In this document: piece after piece, positions 1 through 6,242 of the stretch
Numbering within the stretch: the stretch's first letter is position 1
How the letters are laid out: each line of letters starts with the position of its first letter
DNA from: DASZZY01 sp036260395
GTDB lineage: Bacteria > Actinomycetota > UBA4738 > CALAEC01
NCBI GenBank assembly: GCA_036260395.1
Contig: DASZZY010000015.1
Location: 1-6,971, forward strand
Reading direction: 5' to 3'
DNA: 6,971 bases
Made by a program: the position numbers and the translations under genes
Notes under the pieces: model-generated
What the model saw: the letters and a program-made list of their open reading frames with translations, nothing else
Database searches by the model: none
Told to the model about the DNA's origin: nothing

Positions 1-100
1 GGCGCCGCTCGACCACGAACGCCACCGCGGTCATGATGGCGCCGAGCGCCACCCGCTCGGCGGCGCGGGCCCAGCCACGCCTCGGCCGCAGCCTCACCAC
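1..100 (-). CDS. Start of an unrecognised gene, probably a small membrane protein (3' end outside window)
   Basis: The frame opens at GTG (98-100), with a second GTG following, after an in-frame TAG at 110-112. It stays open to the left edge, giving 33 codons. Almost every third base is G or C, as in the neighbouring genes, which supports coding. The visible peptide begins with a basic stretch (VRLRPRRGWARAAER) and then a short hydrophobic segment ALGAIMTAVAFVVERR, suggesting a membrane or membrane-associated protein. No good ribosome binding site precedes either GTG; an ATG at 32-34 is an alternative start. It lies 37 nt downstream of the DoxX gene on the same strand. I cannot name a family from so short a piece. 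Confidence 0.4.
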   Translation of the reverse strand, partial: MVRLRPRRGWARAAERVALGAIMTAVAFVVERR

Positions 101-137
101 GCGGGCACGCTAGGTCGCCGCGGGCGGCTCGGCAACC

Positions 138-665
138 TCAGGCCGCTCGGCGGATCCGCGCCTCGTCCTCGGCGCGCTGCTCCAGCGGGCGCCGCGCCGC
201 GATGACCGCCACCCCGGCCAGGAGCCCCAGCGCCACCGCGCCGAGCCCGAAGGGCCATCCCGCGAGGGGCAGGCCGAGCGCCGCGTCGAGCGAGTAGCGG
301 CCGGGGCCGGCGAACGCCAGCGCGGTGGCTCCGACGGCGAACAGCAGCGGCAGCTCGTACCCGCCGCCCGTGGCCCACAGGCCCTTGTCCCCGTGGACGA
401 CGACCGAGGCGACGAGCATCACGCCGACGACGGCCCCGGCGCCCAGCGGCGTGAGGAACCCGAGGGCGAGCAGCGCCCCGCCCGTCGCCTCCGCGGCACC
501 GTGCAGCGGGGCCCACCGGCTCCCCGGGCGGAACCCCAGGGATTCCAGGAAGCCGCTGGTGCCCCGGAGGCCGTGACCACCGAACCATCCCCACAGCTTC
601 TGGGCGCCGTGACCGAACATCAGCCCGCCGACGCCGATCCGCAGGACCAGCAATCCGACGTCCAT
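138..665 (-). CDS. DoxX family membrane protein
   Basis: This 175-residue integral membrane protein belongs to the DoxX family. Family members are small four-helix proteins, and some are linked to quinone/thiol redox complexes; the role of this one is not determined. Its start, LLVLRIGVGGLMFGHGAQKL (residues 5-24), and the later GPGRYSLD (120-127) are family hallmarks. Membrane segments lie at about 4-20, 54-71, 74-91 and 103-120. A fifth hydrophobic segment (138-156) is followed by a charged tail (RRPLEQRAEDEARIRR), making it longer than typical members. ATG at 663-665 is preceded by a very good ribosome binding site, AAGGAGGG (671-678), with a 5-nt spacer. It lies 99 nt after the beta-helix gene and could be co-transcribed or have its own promoter; I see no convincing one. 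Confidence 0.9.
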   Translation of the reverse strand: MDVGLLVLRIGVGGLMFGHGAQKLWGWFGGHGLRGTSGFLESLGFRPGSRWAPLHGAAEATGGALLALGFLTPLGAGAVVGVMLVASVVVHGDKGLWATGGGYELPLLFAVGATALAFAGPGRYSLDAALGLPLAGWPFGLGAVALGLLAGVAVIAARRPLEQRAEDEARIRRAA

Positions 666-670
666 GCGAT

Positions 671-678
671 CCCTCCTT
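671..678 (-). promoter_or_regulatory. Ribosome binding site of the DoxX gene
   Basis: The minus strand reads AAGGAGGG, a near-perfect Shine-Dalgarno sequence, 5 nt before the ATG. It fixes the start of the DoxX gene. Seven of its bases (AGGAGGG) are also complementary to the CCCTCCT arm of the hairpin just upstream. Confidence 0.85.
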
Positions 679-692
679 GGGTGAGATGAGGT

Positions 693-713
693 CGAGGAGG
701 GCGACCCTCCTCG
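693..713 (-). promoter_or_regulatory. Perfect 9-bp hairpin in the leader of the DoxX gene
   Basis: The arms CGAGGAGGG and CCCTCCTCG (minus strand) are exact inverted repeats around a 3-nt loop, 27 nt before the DoxX ribosome binding site ends at the start codon region. No run of T follows on either strand, so a standard intrinsic terminator is not supported. It may stabilise RNA ends, act as a weak or U-less terminator after the beta-helix gene, bind a protein, or influence DoxX translation. The structure is seen directly; its role is inferred. Confidence 0.5.
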
Positions 714-764
714 CTCCCAACTTTCCCGCCGGCGCGCTGCCCGTAACGTGCCGGAACGCAGGGC

Positions 765-2255
765 TCACGCGGGCGCCGGGACCCGCTCGGGCAGCGGCGT
801 GACGGGGCGCGGGGCCGGGCGGCGGCGCAGGAGCGCCACCACGGGGATCGCCATGGCCACGTACACGGCCAGGTTGATCCCGAAATGGAACCACACGAGC
901 CCGAGCTCGCCCCCCACCAGCCCCGGGGCGGGGTCGATTCCCGACGCCACGTGCTGGACGATCTTCGCGGTGTGCTCGGCCAGGTGGTAGCCCTGCACGA
1001 CGAGCGCGGCGAGCGCCCAGGAGGCGGCCTTCCGAGGGAGGGCCGGCCGGCGGGCCGGGCGGCCCAGGGCCCAGACCCCCGCGATGAACCCGAACACCGC
1101 GAGGTTGTAGACGAAGTGCACCCACTCCGTGTCGATCAGCGAGCCGAGCAAGCCGCTGCGGTGCTGGGAGTCGAGCACGTAGACCTGGACCACCTGGACG
1201 GCGTGCTCCGTCATGTGGAACGTCTGCACCACCAGCCCGCCGAGGAGCACCAAGGCCATCGGCGAGGCCAGCGGCGCCGGCGAGCCGCCCGATCCCCGCA
1301 GCCGCCAGCCGGCGACGGCCCGGATCGCCCCGACCCCCAGCAGGCTGAGGCCGGCCACCCACAGCGCCGGCAGCGCCCCCCGCCACCCCGGCGGCCAGAC
1401 CGAGAGGGGGAACCGCTGGGTGACCGTGGAGCCGAATCCCACGCGAAGGCGGCGATCAGGAGGGACGTCGAAGACGTTCTCCGCCAGCCGGAGCGTCGAG
1501 TAGTACCAGCCGACGGCGGCATACCCGTCCTGGTTGCGGACGCCCGAACCGTCCGACGCGACGTCGCGGACCTCATTGCCGACGACCTCGCAGTGCGACA
1601 TGTCGCCGCAGTACAGGCCTACGCCGTGGACGCCGGCCACCGTGTTCCCCCGCATCACGCCCTCGCTCATCTCGGTGATGGCGATGGCCCGCTGCGTGGT
1701 ACCTGTGACCCGGTTCCCCCGGAACTCGACCCGGGCGGAATGCGTGAGGAGGCCCTCTCGCCCTCCGGTGACGGTGCATCCGTCCACCAGGCTGGGGGAC
1801 CGGCTCGACGAGTTGCGAATCTCGATCCCCTGCGCGTACGGACTCTGGAGGCCGGCGATGCGGCACCCGGTGATCTGGGCCGAGGCGTCCACGACCTCGA
1901 TCCCGTGCAGCCGGGCTCGGTCGACCGTCACGTCGTCGAGGACGACGTCCTCCGCGCCGGCGACCACGACCCCGCTCTCGCCCCCGACCACGTCGAGCCC
2001 GCGGAGCGCCACCCCGTCGGCCAGGACCTCCACCGGCCCCCGAACGATCGCGCCGGGGAGGGCCTCGACCACCACCCCCGGCTGGTCAATCGCGAAGCCG
2101 GGATGCACGCCGGGGAGCAGCTGGACGGTTCCCCTCGCGGCACCGGCGATCGGATCCCCGGGCGCGATCTCCATCTCGCCGCCGCGTGCCCAGGCCCACG
2201 TGCCGCCGCCGATCGCGGCGGCCAGGACGACGACCGCCAGCCGGCTTTGGCTCAC
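765..2255 (-). CDS. Secreted beta-helix protein fused to a duplicated HxxEH membrane domain
   Basis: Function not recognised. The 496-residue protein has an N-terminal hydrophobic segment (about 6-22, a signal or anchor helix). Residues about 40-270 are a right-handed parallel beta-helix of NosD/pectate-lyase-like style: it opens with GTVQLLPGVHPG and continues with rungs such as GVALRGLDVVGGESGVVV and GNRVTGTTQRAIAI. Cysteines are at 131, 160, 216 and 222. The C-terminal part has five predicted membrane helices (about 293-313, 332-358, 378-397, 410-436, 453-476). The last four are a tandem duplication with HMTEH (347-351) and HLAEH (424-428). Basic loops (318-320, 399-408) and a basic tail put those loops and the C-terminus in the cytoplasm and the beta-helix outside. 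The GTG start overlaps the permease stop (GTGA), and no upstream in-frame start is close. There is no clear ribosome binding site, so translational coupling is likely. Membership of the transporter operon is inferred from this overlap. Confidence 0.85.
   Translation of the reverse strand: MSQSRLAVVVLAAAIGGGTWAWARGGEMEIAPGDPIAGAARGTVQLLPGVHPGFAIDQPGVVVEALPGAIVRGPVEVLADGVALRGLDVVGGESGVVVAGAEDVVLDDVTVDRARLHGIEVVDASAQITGCRIAGLQSPYAQGIEIRNSSSRSPSLVDGCTVTGGREGLLTHSARVEFRGNRVTGTTQRAIAITEMSEGVMRGNTVAGVHGVGLYCGDMSHCEVVGNEVRDVASDGSGVRNQDGYAAVGWYYSTLRLAENVFDVPPDRRLRVGFGSTVTQRFPLSVWPPGWRGALPALWVAGLSLLGVGAIRAVAGWRLRGSGGSPAPLASPMALVLLGGLVVQTFHMTEHAVQVVQVYVLDSQHRSGLLGSLIDTEWVHFVYNLAVFGFIAGVWALGRPARRPALPRKAASWALAALVVQGYHLAEHTAKIVQHVASGIDPAPGLVGGELGLVWFHFGINLAVYVAMAIPVVALLRRRPAPRPVTPLPERVPAPA
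831..1259 (-). repeat. Tandem duplicated two-helix membrane module (77-residue period)
   Basis: Residues 333-398 and 410-475 of the beta-helix protein align without gaps at an offset of exactly 77. Shared positions include LVVQ (341-344 / 418-421), F/Y-H (346-347 / 423-424), E-H (350-351 / 427-428), Gln357/434, Trp378/455, His380-Phe381 / His457-Phe458 and NLAV (384-387 / 461-464). Each unit is an inward-to-outward helix carrying HxxEH, a short external loop and a return helix beginning with W-x-H-F-x2-N. The repeat is clear in protein but diverged in DNA, so the duplication is old. Confidence 0.85.
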
Positions 2256-3466
2256 CGCTGCGAGCCGGCCAACAGGCCCTGCACGAAATACCGTTGGAAC
2301 GCGAAGAAGACGATCAGCGGGACGAGCATCTGGATGAACGCTCCGGGCGCGATGATCTGGATGTTGCCTCCGAACGTTCGCAGCTGCTCGCGGATCGCCA
2401 CGGTGAGCGGCGCGGCGTCCGAGCCGGCGAACACGAGTGCCACCAACAGGTCGTTCCACACCCACAGGAACTGGAAGATCAACAATGAGGCGATGGCCGG
2501 GATGCCCAGCGGGAGGACCACCCGGCTGAACACGCGCCACTCGCTCGCGCCGTCCATCCGGGCCGCCTCCAGGAGCTCGTGGGGGATCCCGATGAAGAAG
2601 TTCCGCAGCAGGAACACGGCGAACGGCAGTCCGAATCCCACGTGGAACAGCACCACGCCCGGGATCGTGCCGAACAGTCCCAGCTTGCCGTACAGGTCCG
2701 CGATCGGGATCAGCCCGACCTGAAGGGGGACGACCAGGAGGGCCACCACGATGAGGAAGACGATGTCGCGGCCGGGGAACTTCACCCAGGCGAAGGCGTA
2801 CGCGGCTCCAGCCCCGATCAGGACCAACAGTACGCACGATGGAACGGTGATGAGAACCGAGTTCCGCAGCGCCGTCAGGATGCCGCCCCCGGGCGGGATG
2901 AGGCTGATGACCTCGAGCAGGATCACGAGCAACGTCGTGACGGCGAGGCGCCCGAGCCCGCCTCCCTCGAACGCAGCTCGCGCCGCGGTGACGAGCGTGG
3001 GGACGGCCACGGCGAGCACGATGGCCGCCGCGATCCCCCCCACGACGTAGAACGAGTAGAGCATGTAGGCGCTCAGTCCGCCGATCACCACCCACCCGGC
3101 GATCCTGGGCCACCCTTCGGCCATCGTGGCCCGGGTGGCGGCTGCGATAGCGATCGTCCCGGCCACGGCGATCAGCGACGCCACCGCGAAATCGCCGGTC
3201 ACGCTGGCCTGCTCGAGCAGCGCCACGTAGTTCGTGATCGTGAGCTGTCCCGGGTTGGTGAAGGCCTGCCACCACCCGGTTGCCTGGACCTCCGCGGGCC
3301 GGAACGACGCCATCAGCAAGCCGAACGACGGGACCAGCCACAGGAACCCGACGACGAGGAGGAACAGCCGTGCCGGCCCGGCGGTGACGGCCTCGACCAG
3401 GCGCCCGGCCAGCCCGCGCCGCTGGGGCCGTGGGAGTGTGCCGGCGTCTGCGGTCGCCGTCGCCAT
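2252..3466 (-). CDS. aglG: Sugar ABC transporter permease, AglG/MalG type, with extra membrane segments
   Basis: This is the second channel subunit, expected to pair with the AglF-type permease. It has 404 residues, against about 280-300 for MalG-type proteins (AglG-type ones run longer). Core TM1 is at about 33-54, followed by the external NYVALL segment (79-84). A hydrophobic insertion (about 84-198) with some four membrane segments follows, and the standard core then resumes at LRNSVLITVPS (200-210) and AYAFAWVKFPGRD. The EAA loop EAARMDGASEWRVF starts at Glu300, with Gly306 and Pro319 in place. The end PLIVFFAFQRYFVQGLLAGS is characteristic of the MalG/AglG group. The start is ATG, directly abutting the TAG stop of the upstream permease. 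GGAGGG at 3471-3476, inside the end of that gene, is a good ribosome binding site. The TGA stop overlaps the next gene's GTG. Family is firm; AglG is from memory. Confidence 0.94.
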   Translation of the reverse strand: MATATADAGTLPRPQRRGLAGRLVEAVTAGPARLFLLVVGFLWLVPSFGLLMASFRPAEVQATGWWQAFTNPGQLTITNYVALLEQASVTGDFAVASLIAVAGTIAIAAATRATMAEGWPRIAGWVVIGGLSAYMLYSFYVVGGIAAAIVLAVAVPTLVTAARAAFEGGGLGRLAVTTLLVILLEVISLIPPGGGILTALRNSVLITVPSCVLLVLIGAGAAYAFAWVKFPGRDIVFLIVVALLVVPLQVGLIPIADLYGKLGLFGTIPGVVLFHVGFGLPFAVFLLRNFFIGIPHELLEAARMDGASEWRVFSRVVLPLGIPAIASLLIFQFLWVWNDLLVALVFAGSDAAPLTVAIREQLRTFGGNIQIIAPGAFIQMLVPLIVFFAFQRYFVQGLLAGSQR

Positions 3467-4870
3467 CTAGCCCTCCGTCCGAAAGCGCTTGATGTTGAAC
3501 GCCATGGCGGGGGCCACCAGGAGGAACAGGAACACGGCCAGCGCGCTGCCGAGACCGAAGTCGCGGGCGCCGCCGAACGCGGCCTTCCACATCCGCAGCG
3601 CGATCACCTCGGCGGACGCAGCCGACGCCGTCCCGGACGTCATCACCAGGACGATGTCGAAGACCTTCAGGACATTGATCGCCAGGGTCACCAGGACGAC
3701 GGCCAGCACGGGCGCCAGCAGTGGGACGGTGACCCGGCGGAACACCTGCCACTCGTTCGCGCCGTCGACCCGTGCCGCCTCCATCACGTCGCGTGGGATG
3801 GCCGCCAGCCCGGCACCGATCACCACCATGGCGAAGCCGGCCCACATCCAGATGTACGCGACGATCATGGCCGGCGTGACGAGCGTGGGCCCGAGCCAGC
3901 TGAACCCCGCGAACGCCGGCCGGAAGTTCGACTCGGCCAGCCGCAGGGTGTACCTGCCACCCTCCAATCCCTCGAGCGTGAAGGTCCCGTCGGCCGCGGT
4001 CTCGGCTGTGGCGGCCACCTGACCGTCGCGGACGGCCTCCACCGTCACCCGGGGAAGCCCTTTCTCCGTGGAGTCCACGACGCCGGACTCGCCGCCGCCC
4101 CCCCTCGTGAAGTCGAGCCAGACGGTTCCGGTGATCGCTCCTGACGGCGCCTGCGGCGGTTGCGCCGCCGTACCAGCGTCGGGGGGGAGATCCTGGGGGG
4201 TCAGCGCCACGAGGCCGAGCCCGGCGGTGTCGCCGGAACTGAACGTCCGCGAGGTGACGAACGCTCCGCCCTCACGCCGCAGCGCGTCCTCCTCCGACGC
4301 CCGCGCCCCGGCGTATTCGCCGGGTTGTCGGATGATCCCGGCGGTCCCCTGGATGACCGCGTTGGCGAGCCCCTTGTTCGGGTCCTCGTCGTAGATGAGG
4401 CGCCAGATCACGCCGGTCGCCAGGAACGAGATGGCCATCGGCATGAACACCGCGACCTTGAAGGCGGTGGCCCACCGGATCCGCTCGGTCAGGACCGCGA
4501 ACACCAAGCCGAGGGCCGTCACCACGGTGGGCGCGAAGACCACCCAGATGACGTTGTTCTTGACCGCCGTCAGCGTCTGCCGGTTGGTGAAGATCGTCTC
4601 GTAGTTCTGGACGCCGATGAACGCGTCACCGGCCCGGTCATACAGGCTCCGGATGACCGAGAACAGGATCGGGTAGACCACCAGCGCCCCCAGCACGACG
4701 AGGGCCGGCAAGAGGAACGCGCCTAGGACGAGGAGCCGCTTCCAGCCCCCGCCCGCCCCGCGCCTCCGTTCCGGCGGCTCGGGGACGCGCACCGCCGTGG
4801 GCCCGCCGGCGGTGGCCGCCTCCGGGCGGTCCCGCGGCGGGGTGTCCGCGACGCGGTCGCCGTTCCCCAC
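3467..4870 (-). CDS. aglF: Sugar ABC transporter permease, AglF/MalF type, with an inserted beta-sandwich domain
   Basis: This is one of the two membrane channel subunits of the sugar importer. The protein has 467 residues, against roughly 290-330 for ordinary family members. A Pro/Arg-rich cytoplasmic tail (1-43) precedes core TM1 (about 45-70), the external NYETIF segment (89-94), TM2 (about 105-127) and TM3 (about 136-158). An insertion of about 145 residues follows (about 176-322), and then TM4 (about 331-355). The cytoplasmic EAA loop, which contacts the ATPase, is intact: EAARVDGANEWQVF from Glu364, Gly370 and Pro383. TM5 (385-408) and TM6 (439-458) complete the core. Residues around WLGPTLVTPAMI and IWMWAGFAMVV, and the C-terminal FNIKRF, resemble the AglF branch. 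The start is GTG, only 6 nt after the binding-protein stop, with no strong ribosome binding site, so translation is probably coupled. The permease call is firm; the AglF label is from memory. Confidence 0.94.
   Translation of the reverse strand: MGNGDRVADTPPRDRPEAATAGGPTAVRVPEPPERRRGAGGGWKRLLVLGAFLLPALVVLGALVVYPILFSVIRSLYDRAGDAFIGVQNYETIFTNRQTLTAVKNNVIWVVFAPTVVTALGLVFAVLTERIRWATAFKVAVFMPMAISFLATGVIWRLIYDEDPNKGLANAVIQGTAGIIRQPGEYAGARASEEDALRREGGAFVTSRTFSSGDTAGLGLVALTPQDLPPDAGTAAQPPQAPSGAITGTVWLDFTRGGGGESGVVDSTEKGLPRVTVEAVRDGQVAATAETAADGTFTLEGLEGGRYTLRLAESNFRPAFAGFSWLGPTLVTPAMIVAYIWMWAGFAMVVIGAGLAAIPRDVMEAARVDGANEWQVFRRVTVPLLAPVLAVVLVTLAINVLKVFDIVLVMTSGTASAASAEVIALRMWKAAFGGARDFGLGSALAVFLFLLVAPAMAFNIKRFRTEG
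3471..3476 (-). promoter_or_regulatory. Ribosome binding site of the AglG-type permease, inside the preceding gene
   Basis: GGAGGG on the minus strand overlaps the last Thr-Glu-Gly codons of the AglF-type permease and lies 4 nt before the ATG at 3464-3466. The upstream stop codon TAG fills most of the spacer. Two channel subunits needed in equal amounts are thus translated back to back. Confidence 0.75.
3935..4144 (-). other. SdrD-B / carboxypeptidase-regulatory-like domain inside the AglF-type permease
   Basis: Residues about 243-312 of the permease read GTVWLDF, then a Gly-rich turn, then GVVDSTEKGLPRVTVEAV, TAADGTFTLEGL and GGRYTLRL. This is the strand pattern of the prealbumin-like fold found in SdrD B repeats and carboxypeptidase regulatory-like domains. 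It lies between core TM3 and TM4, a loop that faces outward in this family. A low-complexity linker (about 180-242, Pro/Ala/Gly/Ser-rich) precedes it. The domain is in frame, with no stop or change of codon style, so it is a real part of the protein. Its role is unknown; contact with the binding protein or cell wall would fit. Confidence 0.75.
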
Positions 4871-4876
4871 GGGCCC

Positions 4877-6208
4877 CTAGCCGAACGCCCTGCTGGCCGC
4901 TTGCTCGAGCTGCTGCGTGATCCCGTCCACGTCGTCGGGGTTCCGGACGAACTCCTGGAGCAGCCCCCAGATCCCTTCGCCGGTGGTCGCCCCGAACTCC
5001 GACGGCTGGAGGTCGGAGAGGTCGAACCGGAAGTTCCCCGCCTCCGCGGCCTCGACCAGCGCCTCGGCGGTCCGGCGGGTGATGTCGTCCGGGTACACCG
5101 AGGTGTCGAGGTTCTGGTTGGGGGAGAGGAACCCTCCCTCCGCAGCCCAGACCTCCGCTGCCTCCGGCGTGGCCAGGAACTCGATCAGGGCCCTCCCGCC
5201 CTCGCTGTCATTCATGAGGACGGCTGCGTCTCCCCCGCCGATGACCGCGGGACCTGAACCCTCGATCTCGGGGAACGGGAAGAAGTCCGCGTCCGTGCCC
5301 AGTTGCGCCTCGGTGTTTCCGGTGATCTCTCCGGCCACGAAGTCACCCTCGTAGACGATGGCGGCCTCGGGGCTCTGGGGATTCGCGTAGACCTGCGTCA
5401 CCGACGTGGTGAAGTCCGTCTGGAGCGCGCCGTCGGTGCCTCCGGCGATGAGGTCGGGGTTCCCCACCACGTCGGCGAACACGGTCAGAGCGTCTTTCAC
5501 CGACTGGTCTGTCCACGGGATGTCGTGGTTCGTCAGCTGGTCGTACGCGTCGGCGCCGGCTGTGCGGATGTAGATGTTCTCGAACCAGTCGCTGAGGGTC
5601 CAGCCGTCGCCGCCCCCGATCGAGTAGGGCGTGACCCCGGAGTCCGAGAGCGTCTGGGCGACCTGCTGGAGCCCGTCCCAGTCCTCCGGCGGCTCGACGC
5701 CGGCGTTCTGGAAGGAGTGGATGTTGAACCAGACGGTCGACTTGTTGGCCATCTTCCAGTAGAGCCCGTACAGCGTCCCGTCGACCGAGCCCAGCTCCTG
5801 GAAAACCGGGGCGAAGTTCGCTTCGAGCTCGTCGCCGACGACGTCGTCGATGGGGATCAGGGCGTCCTGCCCCGCGAAGTCCCTGAGGAGCCCGGGCTGG
5901 GGCAGGATGGCCACGTCGGGCGGGTCCCCGCCCTCGACCCGCGGGCCGAGCACCGCGGCGATGTCGTCGCCGGTCGAGGTGAAGTCGGCGGTGGCTCCGG
6001 TCTGCTCCTCGAACGCGTCGAGGACCGCCCGGAACCGCTGCTGCTCGGGCCCGCTCCAGACCGCCGCCACCTCGATCTGCTCACCCGAGAGGTCCTGCTG
6101 GGCGTCCGGCTGGGTGCCGTCCCCCCCGTCGTCGCCGCCGCCGACGCAGGCCGTGCCAAGCAGGCCGAACGCCGTCAACGCCACCAGCCATCGAGTCCTT
6201 CGCACCAC
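4877..6208 (-). CDS. aglE: Sugar ABC transporter solute-binding lipoprotein, AglE-like
   Basis: This is the extracytoplasmic, lipid-anchored receptor that should bind the sugar and deliver it to the two permeases encoded next. The 443-residue protein starts with a signal peptide: a basic n-region (RRTR), a hydrophobic core at residues 7-20 and a lipobox-like LGTAC ending at Cys21. Gly at -3 makes the lipobox non-ideal. A Gly/Asp-rich tether covers residues 22-40. The remainder reads as a family 1/8 extracellular solute-binding fold. Segments such as GDPPDVAILPQPG (94-106), LYGLYWKMANKST (147-159) and the later WAAEGGFLSPN resemble the alpha-glucoside AglE branch. Family assignment is firm; AglE and the substrate are from memory of the family only. 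The start is GTG, with a second GTG directly after it. AGGAGG (6213-6218) lies 4 nt from the first and 7 nt from the second, so 6205 may be the true start. Confidence 0.93.
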   Translation of the reverse strand: MVRRTRWLVALTAFGLLGTACVGGGDDGGDGTQPDAQQDLSGEQIEVAAVWSGPEQQRFRAVLDAFEEQTGATADFTSTGDDIAAVLGPRVEGGDPPDVAILPQPGLLRDFAGQDALIPIDDVVGDELEANFAPVFQELGSVDGTLYGLYWKMANKSTVWFNIHSFQNAGVEPPEDWDGLQQVAQTLSDSGVTPYSIGGGDGWTLSDWFENIYIRTAGADAYDQLTNHDIPWTDQSVKDALTVFADVVGNPDLIAGGTDGALQTDFTTSVTQVYANPQSPEAAIVYEGDFVAGEITGNTEAQLGTDADFFPFPEIEGSGPAVIGGGDAAVLMNDSEGGRALIEFLATPEAAEVWAAEGGFLSPNQNLDTSVYPDDITRRTAEALVEAAEAGNFRFDLSDLQPSEFGATTGEGIWGLLQEFVRNPDDVDGITQQLEQAASRAFG

Positions 6209-6212
6209 GATC

Positions 6213-6218
6213 CCTCCT
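6213..6218 (-). promoter_or_regulatory. Ribosome binding site of the solute-binding protein
   Basis: AGGAGG on the minus strand sits before two adjacent GTG codons (6206-6208 and 6203-6205). Its spacing is 4 nt to the first and 7 nt to the second, which mildly favours the second as the real start. A dedicated strong site here fits the usual need for more binding protein than permease. Confidence 0.75.
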
Positions 6219-6242
6219 CGCTCTCGCGCCGTGCTTCCCGTC

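Noticed and set aside
693..713. Hairpin as a standard rho-independent terminator
   Set aside because: No T-rich run follows the stem on either strand. It is kept only as a hairpin of unknown role.
666..764. Promoter for the DoxX gene
   Set aside because: No convincing -35/-10 pair or recognised alternative sigma factor site at proper spacing could be seen in the 99-nt gap.
1200..1217. HxxEH as the inverted zinc motif of M16 (insulinase) peptidases
   Set aside because: Both copies sit within predicted membrane helices of a duplicated module, and none of the surrounding peptidase sequence is present.
94..1386. Minus-strand open frame of 430 codons spanning the DoxX gene and the end of the beta-helix gene
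   Set aside because: It is an alternative frame of two recognisable genes, with a composition of Arg, Gly, Ala and Pro and no domain.
885..2723. Long open frame on the plus strand opposite the beta-helix and AglG-type genes
   Set aside because: Its translation is rich in Arg, Pro, His, Asp and Gln with no recognisable domain, as expected from the antisense of GC-rich coding DNA. The minus strand carries clear families over the same bases.
2256..3845. N-terminal extension of the beta-helix frame far upstream into the permease genes
   Set aside because: The extension translates to Arg/Gly/Pro-rich sequence out of frame with the real permeases. A signal-like hydrophobic segment follows the GTG at 2253-2255, which is the sensible start.
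2579..4144. Long open frame on the plus strand opposite both permease genes
   Set aside because: Low-complexity charged translation, no hydrophobic or conserved motifs, and full overlap with two certain permease genes on the other strand.
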